A stretch of DNA of 64,000 bases, taken from contig JADILM010000011.1 in assembly GCA_016617785.1 (NCBI GenBank), positions 744,001-808,000 on the forward strand, in the 5' to 3' direction. Below, piece after piece: positions 20,958-31,910 of the stretch. How positions within the stretch are numbered: position 1 is the first letter of the stretch; the number at the start of each line of letters is the position of its first letter. The notes below the pieces were generated by a model. The model worked only from the letters and a program-made list of their open reading frames with translations, was not told the origin of the DNA and did not search any database. This stretch comes from Sporobolomyces roseus (Eukaryota; Basidiomycota; Microbotryomycetes; Sporidiobolales; Sporidiobolaceae). A program made the translations under genes and the position numbers.

Positions 20958-23161
20958 ATGGCTTTTCAGACCTCTGACAAGAAATCGATCAACTTCCGCT
21001 CTCCCTCTCCACTCAGGCTACCGCTACTCTTGTTGGTTGCCCCAGCAGCTTTGATAGCGCTATGTGTCTGGCCTCTGCTGGTACTGGGTAGTTTCGTGAG
21101 TCTTTCATCGGGTCAATCTTTGCAACGTGAAATAGGGTCAACTTTTGTTGACGTGAATCTGCCATCCTGTAGATCCCAGTGATAGGTCTTGTGAGCTTGA
21201 CGAGTTTGCTCAGCTGTACCGCTTTCATTTGTGAGGAGAATAGTTCACTTTCGAGATTTCGCAACGCTCAAGCTAATTTCGCGAGTTCAATCTCGTCGCA
21301 GACCTCGCCCTCCCGACGAGTCTGCATCTTCTACTCTCGCAAGATCACCTTCCGCCTCGTCGCGCCTTCCTCCCGTTCACCCTTCCTCATCTACCTCTCT
21401 TCACTCCCTCAATCCTGACCCCACTCCATCTCACTCACTCGGCACTACGAATCGCCTACGATGCTTATCGTTCATCTCTCATCTCGCTATTCTTTGACTC
21501 TATTTCAAAACGAATCCTGATTCTGGGAGGTTCAGATTCGTCAAAGATCCTCAAAGAAAACATCATCTACCTCCAATCCCCAGATCCTCGTCATCAACCT
21601 TCAAAGCGACTCGACGTCTATTACCCCGAACTCTCATCGTCTTCTCCAGATAAATTCGCACCAGTCGTCCTCCTCCTCCCTTCTCCGTCTTATCGTTTCA
21701 TGTCTTCAAAAGCGTTTCCCTCTGCTCAAATCGCCCTCCGCCTCCGCCGTCTAGGATACGTCGTCGTAGTCCCTTCAATCTCTTCCTTTCCAGATGCTAC
21801 ACTAGAGACGATGGTTCACGAAACTCGGGAGTGCTTGAGATGGATTAAAGACGAGATTGTGGAGTTTGGGGGGGATAGGACGAGGGTTTGGGTGCTCGGA
21901 CATGGGGCTGGAGCTCATGTGGGGCTACTGGGAGTCGTGCAGAGTGCGGTGGTCAGTTTGAGGGAGAAAGAATTGGGAGAGAGGGAAGAGAGGAGAGAGA
22001 GGAGGAGAAGGAGGGAAGCTCAGGTGGGGAGAGACTCGCTTGATGGAAGGGAATCGCAGAGGGGGAAGGTAAAGTGAGTGGTTGAGCTCACTCAGGACTC
22101 GCTCGCGATTAACTGATCCGCTTCGACTACCTTCACAGGCATTTCTCACTTGACCCATTCCTCGACTCTTACTCTCGTCAAGCATCTCACTCGACTGCCT
22201 TTGACGCACAACCCTCCCATCGCCCTCACTACGCCTCGTCATCATCTAGCTCAGCCTCCTCTTCCTCTTCCTCGGACGAAGCCGACCTGCATTCGATCAG
22301 TTCTGCCGCGACTCTCCCCTTTCCCGCTGGAGTACACGCATGTCGTACCTTCTCCGGACCCGAAGAAGATGGAGGAGATCAACCAGAGACGAATGGGGAG
22401 ACTTTGAGTGGGTGGGATGGGATGCAGATTAGAGGAATGATTTTGGTTGGAGGAGTTTATGATACAGTTAAGCAGATCAAGAGGGAAAGCGAGATGGGAT
22501 TAAATGAAGGTCAGCTAAGTACTCCTATCAGTCTTCCAAGAACAAGCGAACTGATTGCGACTTCGTCGACAGTTTCATCTCTTTCGAAAGTTTGTGGACC
22601 TACGAAATCAGATGCTGAACTCGCTAGGTATGTTCACTCTACTCTCTCTCCTTTCTGTGTCGCCCCTGACCCCTCTCCTCGCTCTAGCCCTTGTCATCTT
22701 GTCTACGCCTCCTCCCCTCTCCTCACCGCATCCCCCTCCTCACTCCCTTCGAAGTTCCTTCTAATCCACGGAGGCGCCGATCAAGTTGTTCCTTACTCGC
22801 AATCAGTCTTACTCAAGAACCTATTAATTGGGGTCGGATTGAAGGAGGTGAGGTTGAGATTGTACAGGGAGGAATCAGGTTTGGGAAGTCTAGCTAGTAC
22901 GTTCACTCCCTTCTCCGATCAGCTGTTGTTGCGGAAAATGGTGCATCTGCTGAACGACGACCGGGAGGTACAGGTTTAATGCATCAAACGAAGTATTCGC
23001 CGTTGATTCTCGACGAAATCGAAAGAATGATCTCATCCGACTTACAAGAGATGGATGATCAAGATGTCGACGATAGGCACGCTCGAGGTTACTCGTCGAA
23101 GACTGGTGCCAAGAGTGAAAAGCGTGAACGTCGAGCAGGAGGAAGGGATAAGAAAATGTAG
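20958..23161 (+). CDS. Alpha/beta-hydrolase-fold protein, probable membrane-anchored pseudoenzyme
   Basis: About 637 residues, exons 20958-21095, 21173-21230, 21302-22073, 22139-22896, 22974-23161. Two N-terminal hydrophobic stretches (LPLLLLVAPAALIALCVWPL and IPVIGLVSLTSLLS) suggest a membrane anchor. The fold is shown by RLDVYYPE, APVVLLLPSPSY, LGYVVVVPS, ECLRWIKDEI, LGHGAGAHVGLL (nucleophile elbow), FLLIHGGADQVVPYSQS and a C-terminal SLASLMHQTKYSPLILDEI. This pattern is that of the prenylcysteine-esterase/kynurenine-formamidase branch. The elbow normally reads GHSAGAH; here the Ser is Gly, and no clear catalytic His follows YREESGLGS. Lipase/esterase activity is therefore doubtful. A charged and Ser-rich insertion (about residues 310-400) interrupts the fold. 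Function unknown. Confidence 0.75.
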
Positions 23162-23571
23162 AAAATTAGTAAAGATTCGCTGTTCGGTTTGTTTAGATAG
23201 ACTTCTTTTCAGTAGTTTTCAGTACCCTCTCGTTTGTTTGATACCCTCGAAAAGCCGTTCAGTTTTGCGAAAAAGGTGTTGTTGCGACAGGAGTTGGAGA
23301 TGAGAAAAAAGCTTTGTTGAGCGATCTACTCCTCACCACCCACTCGACTTGACTAGCTTACATCCGAGTAGCACAGGAGTCCAGTCAAGGTCAAAACCAG
23401 CTCGACAGCAGATCCAGAAGCGAAGCACTGCCAGATCCACGCAATTTCCCTTGATCTTTCTCCACTCACGCCAGCTCTCCCACGACTCGCCTGAATACTC
23501 AATTACCACACGTCAGCTACACAGAACCTCACGAGCAGATCCCGACCACTTTCAGTTGCAATCAGTTCGAA
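23162..23571. other. Intergenic region
   Basis: Contains the 3' flank of the hydrolase-fold gene and the promoter of the helicase gene. No other gene seen. Confidence 0.4.
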
Positions 23572-26500
23572 ATGGCAGAAGATTATGGAGGATGGGTTCC
23601 TAAAGATACTGAATCACCAGCGGACCGGGAGAAGCGTATGAAGAAAGAGAAGAGAGCTGCCAAATTAGCAGAGATGAATGGAGGAGCAGCCTCAACGGGA
23701 GGAGCTGGAGGAGGGAATCATCAGAAACAGAATTTAGGAGGAGGAGGAGGAGAGATTATCGATGGTTGGCAAGCACCTGCTGGAGAGACACCACAAGAGA
23801 GGGAGAAGAGACAGAAGCGGGAAAAAAGGGAAGTTTATCTCGCTCAACAGAATGGAGGAGGTCAATCTGGAGGAGCGAATCAATATCAACCTGGAGGAGG
23901 ACAGTCTCAATCGAACGAGAACTTTGGAGGCTGGGTCCCCAAGGATACGGAATCACCTGCCGATCGGGAGAAACGGATCAAGAAGGAGAAGCGAGCTGCT
24001 TATCTAGCTGCTCAAGGTCAAGGAGCTCCCGAACAATCGACTTCGAATGGGAACTACTATCCACCTCCTATGGATCTCTCTGCACCTCCACCAGCACTCG
24101 CCGAAGGAGGTACTCGAGCGATTCATCCTTCTCGATTAGCGGTCAATGACGCGTTGGCACGAGAGACTGGGGATAAAAAAGGAAAGAACGCTCAAAGTAT
24201 GACTCCTGCACGAGCGAAGTACTTGCAGAAGAAGAAGTTGAGGGCGAAGGGTAGGAAAGCTGCGGCTGGGAAAGGAGGGAAGAATAATATGGGAGGTGGG
24301 GATGAGAATGTTAGTGTCAGTGCGAGTGGAAATGGGGAGGGAGGAAGTGTAGCGATCTCGTCAGTTGCCGGAGGGAAAAGGAAGCGGGATCGAGAGGATG
24401 AAGGGAGTGATCATGAGACGGTCGACGGGGATGAGAAGTATGCTGGATTGACCGCAGAAGAGAAGGAAGCGAAAGTCAGGAAGATTGCGGAATTGAAACA
24501 GATGAGGAAGGAAGCTAGGTTGGCGAAGAAAGCGGAACTCAAGAGGATCAAAGCAGAAGGTGGGCTCGTACCTCCACCGAAACCTCGAGCACCAACAGCA
24601 CCATCGAAATTGAGAACGACAGTCATCAAAGCTCCGACTCCTGAACCTGAAACTCCTGCTGAGCCTACGGAAGAAGAACTCGCTCAACAGAAGGAGAGGG
24701 AAGAGATCGAAGCGAGGAAGGTAGCGAAACGACAGAAGAGGGAACAGAGGAAATTGGCTCAAGAAGAGAAGAAGGAACTTACGACTCTTCAAGACGATGA
24801 CACCGAGATGTCCACTCTCATCCCTACTGCCGCCACTCTCGAACGCTCCCCTACCCCTTCCACCAACATGCCGACTCTCGCTGGTTCCGTCGAACTCGCT
24901 CAACCCGTCGACTCGAATGCAGATACCTCGATTCCTCCAGCCTCTGAACCTCTCGAACCGACTCCCGCTTCTCCTCCTGCCGCTCTTCTCCGACTTCCAG
25001 GTGCAACTCGACCTGCGCCTCCTTCCGCAAAGACTCTTTCGACATTGAACATTCACGAGAGTGTCAGAGAGAAGCAAATGATCGATCCCACAAAGAAAGT
25101 CAAGATTGGACATGATATGGCAGCGGATGGAGTTGGACTCGGTGAGAGGGGAAGGAAGAGATTGAGAGGTGAAATGGGAATAGAAGAATGGTTCGCCGGT
25201 AAGTCCTGGCTTTCACTTTCTCTCTCAGTCGAATCAGAAGCTGAATTTCGAGTCTTGCAGTTCAAACTGCTGTTCTACCGATTCTCTTACCTCCCTCTAA
25301 ACGACCTCCCACACTCTATTCTCCCTTCAATCCTCCTCGAGACGTCTGCGTTTCCGCTCCTACCGGTAGCGGAAAAACTCTGAGTTATGTCGTTCCTATT
25401 GTCGAGGTCAGTTCTGCGCCTTCTCTCAGCGATCACTCGTTGTACTTGACGCATTGACCCGACAGACATTGCAACATCGAGTGGTGACTCGCTTGAGAGC
25501 GCTCGTTCTCTTACCGACACGAGATCTTGTTGGTCAAGTCCGAGAAACTTTTGAAGGATTCGCAAAGGGAACTGGTCTCAAGGTACGCTTCCTCTCCTTG
25601 ATTAGCTATGTCACCGAGCTGAGCGGGAGTGTATTGAGTACAGGTCGGAGTCGCTACTGGTCAGCATTCTTTCGCTCATGAACAATCAGTACTTGTGGGC
25701 GACGATCTACCAGAGTCAGCTACAGTCCTTTCTCAGTCTTTAATCAGATCATAGAACTGATGAGGCACTACGCTCACAGATCCATCGAAGGTGGTTCGAG
25801 TCAAGTCGATATCCTCATCGCAACTCCTGGTCGATTGATCGATCATCTCAAATCGACGAAAGGTTTTTCCCTTCAACATCTACGATTCTTGGTTCGTCTC
25901 TGGGCCTTCTCAGCTGCCGGCGAGCTTGATGAGTTGACCAAATTGTGAACAGGTCGTCGATGAGGCTGATCGATTGCTGACCCAATCTTTCCACGATTGG
26001 TTACCGACTATCCTTGCTGCTCTCAAGCCTACTTCGACTATCGTCGATGCTGCCGGTGAGGAGTCAGGGTCGAGAATGTTGGAAAAGGCGGATGCGATGG
26101 CTCCTGCTTGGTGGGATGCAGAGGGAAAGATCGGTCGAGGCGCTAGCGATGTCGATGAGCGAAGCGTTCCTTCTGTGAGTGTCGTATGGTAAATTAGTCT
26201 CGGAGTCTAGATCGGGCACTGACTAGTCGTCCTCATTCGTTCTCACAGTGCCAAAAACTCCTTTTCTCCGCTACCCTTTCCCGTGATCCCGCCAAGATCG
26301 ACGCCCTTCACCTTCATCGACCAATCTATATCTCCGTTGAAGACGCTCTTGACCCGCATGCCGAGGATGAGCAGATCGACGATGAACTCAAGTTCACTTT
26401 CCCTGCCGAACTCTCAGTACGTTTCGCTTTCCCTCTTCCGTTCTTGCTTTCACACGACGCTGACGTTCTTTCACGTTCACAGGAACACATGATAATCTCT

Positions 26501-27282
26501 CCCTCGACTCACAAGCCTCTCTACCTATTTCATCTCCTTCACACCCTCTCCATCTCCTCAGCTTTGTGCTTCACCAAATCCGTCGAATCAGCTACACGTC
26601 TCGCCAAGCTCGTTGAGTTCTTCGAAGCTGCTCGGGTGGAAGCTGGAGGAGAAGCGGAAGGGAAGAAGGTTGTCGTCAAAGCGTACTCTTCAGAATTGGC
26701 ACCGGGAGAGAGGAAGAAGGTTCTGAAGGACTTTAAAGCTGGAGAGATTCAAATGTACGTCAGACTCTGACCTCACTATCACTGCGCGTAGCTTTGATCG
26801 CTGACCGTTTCTTTGCGCGAGATAGGCTCATTTGTTCCGATCTCATTTCTCGAGGTATCGATATCTCGAACGTTTCACACGTTATCTCTTACGATGTTCC
26901 CACCGATATGAGGAAATACGTTCACCGAGTCGGACGTACCGCTCGTGCTGGTCAAAAGGGAGAAGCTTGGAGTTTGGTTGAAGATCAAGAGGTGTGTTTC
27001 GTCCCTCTTCACTCTGTTTCCTCGCCGAGATGCTTATCTTTTCTGTTCCGGTGAGTTTAGGTCGCACCTTTCAAGGCGATCATGTCGTCTGCTCAGCACT
27101 ACCAGAAGATCGATCGAGTACGAGTCAAGGAAAAGGTCGTCGAACCTTTCGTACCAGCTTATCAGGTAAGCTTCCCTCCTTTGTCGCTCTCACTTTTCTA
27201 CTTGCTCACAAGCCTTGCTCAATAGGTCGCCCTCGATAAGCTTCGAACATTCTTCTCGACTGGTCGCGAGAACAACGCTTGA
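23572..27282 (+). CDS. DBP6: DEAD-box RNA helicase, Dbp6/DDX51 type, with N-terminal repeats
   Basis: About 1,020 residues, eleven exons: 23572-25198, 25261-25406, 25466-25582, 25644-25714, 25780-25891, 25953-26174, 26249-26416, 26483-26754, 26826-26991, 27061-27165, 27226-27282. The helicase core lies in the last about 480 residues: APTGSGKT (motif I), LLPTRDL (Ia), [10 protein letters not shown] (Ib), VVDEADRLL (II), LFSATLS (III), [12 protein letters not shown] and [12 protein letters not shown] (VI). The spacing and DEADRLL fit the nucleolar Dbp6/DDX51 group, which acts in 60S ribosome assembly. The first exon encodes about 540 low-complexity residues that open with three repeats of a roughly 33-residue unit ([21 protein letters not shown]), then Lys-rich coiled regions and a Pro/Thr-rich stretch. 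The symbol is my best paralogue assignment. Confidence 0.85.
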
Positions 27283-27584
27283 AAGTCAATCTTTGCGTAA
27301 CCATCTCTCTTCGTTTCCTTCCTCTACTAGCATTCGCAATATAGCATTGATTCACTCCATGGGGACTACGTTGAGCTACCTTCGTCGGAGCTGTAGCCTA
27401 GCTGCCTCAGACCGAACGAAGCAATCGAGCGCTTCCTGGCCTTCGACTGTTCGCTTCAGAAAGAGACCTTCGAAGTCGAGATTCCGCTTGTTGCGTTGCG
27501 AGAGCAAAGTCAAATCCGATCCGCGAGAAGAGCCAGGGACTCGCAAGAGCGAGAATCCGAATTTCCCTCTGCGAAACGGGAAAT
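27283..27584. other. Intergenic region
   Basis: 3' flank of the helicase gene up to the start of the duplicated segment. No gene seen. Confidence 0.4.
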
Positions 27585-27909
27585 TCCTCTCTTCTTCTGA
27601 CTCTTCACCACAACTTTCCATTCTCGACTCGAAGGTTACTAGATTGGTCAGTACAACCCTCGAAGTATGCTACACTGCTCCTCTCGAGCTCTAGAGGGCT
27701 CTGCTTACTCCTCCACGTCTTGATCTGTTCTAGATCAGATCTCGCTCAATTCGAACCTCGAGACCGCTCAACTACCTCAAGTATACCTCTGAGAGCTCAA
27801 GTAGTAGCTACAGTATTCAATTCGTCACTCGTAGTACCTTCAAACCTCGAAATCTTCCTCTCTTACCCCCTCTCAAATCCCCTACCCTCATCGCCAACCC
27901 TTCTTCGAC

Positions 27910-28834
27910 ATGTGTCAAGCAAAAGCCACTCTCGCATACGGCCTCACCATCAGAGCGACTTCCCTCTACTTTGTCGTCAAAGCGTGGCCTCAAATTGAAC
28001 CTGTTCTTCCCTTCTTCGCCCTCATCTTCCTTCGTCGTCGCAGAGGTACCCTCTCTGCGCTCAACGAGAATGCTGTAGCTACTCGAGCTCCCGACGAAGT
28101 ATGGGAGGAGATTCGTCATCAGCTTGTACACGAAGAAATCGCCGCCGCTGAGAACAATCTTCTCTCTGAACTCGCTTGTCACAGCTCGAGGTGTCTCACC
28201 AAGCCTCACAAAGGCCAGAGGCGTTGGTATCGTCTCATGGAGAAGAAGGCCTGTCAGACCTGTCTGGCTGACGTGAAGGAATGGTCGTGCATGGTGCTTG
28301 ATCATTGGTCGCCCGAATTCCTCCAGGTCAGCCTTTCTTCATCTCCTACCCCTTTCACATCGAGCTGATCAATCGAGACCTGAGTAGACTCTACGAGAAA
28401 TCTTGAAAGCCTTCGGTCTCGCTCTACCCATCTCTAAGCCGATCTTGGACCACATCAAAGCCGACGACCGAGATTACACCGGAAGCCTGGCACTCATTGC
28501 TGCTCCCTCTCATCTTCGTGATCAAGGTTCCGCCGACACGACGATCATCTCCGCTTGCTGTGGCTCTGACGAAGGTCCTGACGAACACTCACTTGTCGAC
28601 ATCTCTTTCGCTCTTCCTCGCAATATCGATCAACGCTTCAAGCACTTTGTCCGCTACTTCGCCCTCGAAGTAGTTAGCTCCTCCATCAACAAGATCTCCT
28701 CCGTCCCGGATACTGGTGAACCGTCGGAGAAGAGCAAATCGAAGAAAGGCAAGACCAGTGGGATCAAGAACAAGGTTGTTGGCGGTATCAAACCTAGGTG
28801 GAAACTTTGGACTACCTGTCAATCGAATTTCTGA
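27910..28834 (+). CDS. Member B of the five-copy family
   Basis: About 287 residues, exons 27910-28326 and 28388-28834 (61-nt GT-AG intron, donor gtcagc). It begins MCQAKATLAYGLTIRATSLY as member A does. Then come FFALIFLRRRRGTL, APDEVWEEIRHQLV, Cys positions CHSSRC...ACQTC, and after the intron TLREILKAFGLALP, CGSDEGPDEHSLVDISF, RFKHFVRYFALEVV, a Lys-rich linker and IKPRWKLW. A and B are the closest pair in the window and lie in inverted duplicated segments. Function unknown. Confidence 0.8.
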
Positions 28835-28989
28835 GTAGCAAGGGAGGCTCGAGATCAAGCTTGAAAAGGAAGGTGAAGGAGTATCACCTCTGATAGTCGA
28901 GATCGAATGAGATGAAATGAAGAACCCGAAGTTTGACCTGTTCTCTCCGTCCCAAAGCCAATCAGAGCTCTGCGCATCGACTCGGCTTT

Positions 28990-29270
28990 GCTGGCTCGCG
29001 ATGGCGTGGTGATAAGAGATTTGTTGGGCGAAAGCGATTCGAGTTCTCGTCTGCGAAAATTGCGAAATTCGCTCTTGGTTTCTCTCACATCACTCACTCA
29101 ACTCGAATCCAGCTTGAATCAGGACAATACACTTACAAGAACCTTCAGGGTGAGCTCTGAGTAATGCCTATGCTCCTCTTCGCCTTTGTTGACCTCCTAA
29201 CTTTTTGATCTCAATCTCTCCAGTCCTCACTCGACGAGATCTCTAGCTACCATCGAACGGCTCAAGAAGA
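28990..29270 (+). pseudogene. Conserved gene fragment downstream of family member B
   Basis: Matched to 7,730-8,010 (minus). It encodes KFALGFSHITHST and LESGQYTYKNLQ, then a donor gtgagc and an acceptor ctctccag before SSLDEISS. The reading phase across that junction gives an early stop, so it appears to be a remnant. Parent gene not recognised. Confidence 0.3.
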
Positions 29271-29386
29271 GTATTGAAGTCTGTCACATCACTCTACGGT
29301 TGACTCCTTGCCCTCTTCGACCCTCTACCGCTTCACTCAGCTCCCCTCCCCTCTCTCTTCCCCCCTCTTTCTCCCACTCCCTCAGC

Positions 29387-30332
29387 ATGACCTCGATCGC
29401 TACCTTCGCCTATGGCCTCACAGTACGAGCTACCGATCTCATATCTGCCGCTTCAGCATGGCCTCGGCTCGATCCAGTTTTCCGATTCTTCGATCTCGTT
29501 TACCTTCGAAGGAAGAAGGGGAGCTTAGCTGGATCAAGTTCAAGCGTTATTATTCCGGTGGAGGTATGGGAGAGAGTCAAGCGATACCTCGTCACAACGG
29601 AGCTGGAGGACGCGGTGGATTCGATCGTTCGAGAAGCACTCAAGCCTGACGAGTGTCAAAAGCGAGATTGCTCAGAATCAGACAAGCGGAGATACTCGTG
29701 GGGCCGATTCTTCGCGATGGAAGGAGAGTGTGATAGCTGCGACTCGCGACGTTATGATTGGGTAGCGAATCTGGTCGACGGAGAACACGAATTCGACGAG
29801 GTACGTCTCGTCATGACTGTTCCACTGAAGCCGACTACAGGCTCAGCGTGCAGTCCTCAAACAGCGGATTCAAGATCTTGTGTCGACTTTCGGACTCGCA
29901 CATCCTTTAGATCGATTCATTCGCCTCGATCCTGAAAATTTGGCAGATGGTGAATCTCTTGCCCTGGTTTCCATCCCGAAGCAGTACCACGACACGGATT
30001 CAATTCTTGCACCAACCTTCTCCAACAGTACGCCTGATCTAGATCTGATTCACAAGCACGCTATTGTCGAGGTCGATTTCTCACTACCTTCCGATTCCGA
30101 CTTGCGATTCATTCGATTCGTCCGTACTTTCAGCTTGGAGATCGTCAATGTCAAGCAGATCACACAAGCACCCCTAGGACCACGAGCAGCAGCAGCAATC
30201 GGTCGAGGAGAAGCTAAAGATGAGCTGCCGCGAGCTTTAATCGCAGAACAAAGTGAGATAGGAGCGGAAGTTACCAGGGAGATCAAACCCATATGGAGGC
30301 TTTACAGCGTTGTTTTGGATAGAGTCGAATGA
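29387..30332 (+). CDS. Member D of the five-copy family
   Basis: About 301 residues, exons 29387-29800 and 29841-30332; the 40-nt intron is the shortest I assigned. The start MTSIATFAYGLTVRAT is almost the same as that of member 1 (MTSITTFAYGLTVRAT), making 1 and D a second close pair. Motifs: FFDLVYLRRKKGSL, IPVEVWERVKRYLV, Cys pairs (DECQKRDC, GECDSC), then STFGLAHPL, HAIVEVDFSLP, RFIRFVRTFSLEIV and EIKPIWRLY. In-frame codons upstream of 29,387 lack a better start. Function unknown. Confidence 0.8.
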
Positions 30333-30449
30333 GACGAGAGTCGTCGGACGAAAGGGAACGAGTCTCTATACTTTTGTAGATGCTGAAATTCTAATGGAAA
30401 TAACAACAAGCATCCTCCTTCTCGCATTCTCTACCATGAATTGAGAGTA

Positions 30450-31727
30450 CTACAGATCCATTTCCTCGTCTTCTGCATCGTCCGCACCCGCTTTCCCACC
30501 TGACATACCAGGAAACAAGCTCCCGAGTGTCTTTTGAGGTTTCGCTAAACTTTCCGCCCAATCCCTCACAGCCTAACAAACACTCTCTGATCAGCATCTT
30601 CCTCCCTAGTCAGCAAAGAGGAGAAGACTCACCTCCTCCATAGCTCCTTGTACCACTTTACTTCCCTCGACACCCCACCTCAACATCTCTTCAAACCTTC
30701 CAATTCCCACTCTGGTCTCCAAGCTCACTAGCGTGACTTTCCCACTCCTCGGCAATACAGCCACTGTCAAATTCGGTAAACTTTGTTCTTCAACCTGCAG
30801 TAAATCCAATAATACGGTCGATCCAGATCCTGTCAGGGAGGATTCACCTTTGACTGCAGAAGGGATTGATGATGGGGACAAGAGGGAGAAAGGAGGGATT
30901 TGGGCAGGACCGAGTGGGGGCAGAGAAGGGTAGGATGCGAGGGAAAGGGAACAGATGTAATCTGATAGAGGGAGTCCGGCGGAGATCAAAGCGAGTGTCG
31001 TAGCGTTGATTGCGGCTTGAAGGACGGCTGTCGAAAGGAGAAGGGGTTAGTTGGGGGAAGGAGGGAGGATGGGAGGATGGGAAACGTACAGCCATCGGAT
31101 TCGAGTATTTGGAGGTAGATGTCTATGGAGGAACGAGGGTAGAGGTGGAGGAGGAGAACGGGCTCGAATGTGTTCTTCACTGAGGCGGCTAGTTCGACCG
31201 TACGTCTGTGATGTTGTCCGGGGAGAGGAAATGAGAGAGAAGAGGGAGGGAGTTGGTTTGTGAAGAATTGCGAAGAAGAGTTCAGTCAAAACGCTGGTTT
31301 CTCGTCTCGAAAAAGGGATGGCGACTTACCTATCTTTGCCACCTTTTCTCACTCCCCCTTCACTTGAACTAGATTGTTGTACTCTCTCTCCCCAAGCGGC
31401 ACTCCCAACTTCGACATTGACATTCCCTCTATCTCCCTTCTGCTGTCCTCCTCCTCCTCCTGCACCTCCCTGATTACTCCAAGCACCATTCCTCATTCCC
31501 TCTCTCGGTCCAAACACGCTCGAAGTGACGGTAGTCAACCCATGAGAGACTTTTGCATAACCATCTGCGAGAGCTGGAGGAAGGGAAGGGGAATGGAGGG
31601 AGTTAAGAGGAGGTGGTGAGGGAAGGATCTGGAAGGATAGAGAGCGGAGTTCTAGGGGTAGGCGGGAGTCGAGTCGGAGTGAAGAAGGAGTTAAGAGTTG
31701 AGTACGAGAATTAGAAGCGGCGGCCAT
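30450..31727 (-). CDS. RRP41: Exosome core subunit RRP41 (RNase PH-like)
   Basis: About 343 residues, exons 31727-31330, 31205-31090, 31027-30633, 30572-30450. RNase PH-fold ring subunit of the eukaryotic exosome (3'-5' RNA decay and processing, nucleus and cytoplasm). Recognisable: RLDSRLPLELRSL near the N-terminus, ADGYAKVSHGLTTV, VFGPRE, HLYPRSSIDIYLQILESDG, LQAAINATTLALISAGLPL. The protein is some 90-100 residues longer than usual. Much of the excess is a Gly/Gln/Ser-rich insertion after VFGPRE (about residues 74-133), with another after the LASYPSLPP strand. Paralogue choice rests on the conserved motifs. It converges with family gene D (stops 118 bases apart). Confidence 0.85.
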
Positions 31728-31910
31728 TTCTAGTTGGCTCTTGCACTTGAGAGGTTGTCAAGGTGGAGCTGATTCGGCTGGTAAAGTGCTTGTCCTGATT
31801 GGTTGTGAGTGAGATGAGCGAGATGAAGTCAACTGAAAAGTTTCAGAAACGATCTTCTACTTCCCTCCATTAACCTTGATACAGTCGAAAGCTATATCAG
31901 GGTACACTAG

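Larger units (their letters stand above)
27585..29386 (+). repeat. Inverted segmental duplication, right copy
   Basis: Counterpart of 7,630-9,440 in opposite orientation, about 18 kb away. It carries family member B and the downstream conserved fragment, and ends in CT-rich DNA directly before the ATG of family member D. Confidence 0.8.

Noticed and set aside
22897..22979. Hydrolase-fold gene ending at 22,979 without a last intron
   Set aside because: Splicing 22,897-22,973 adds the family-like end SLASLMHQTKYSPLILDEIE, which the unspliced frame loses.
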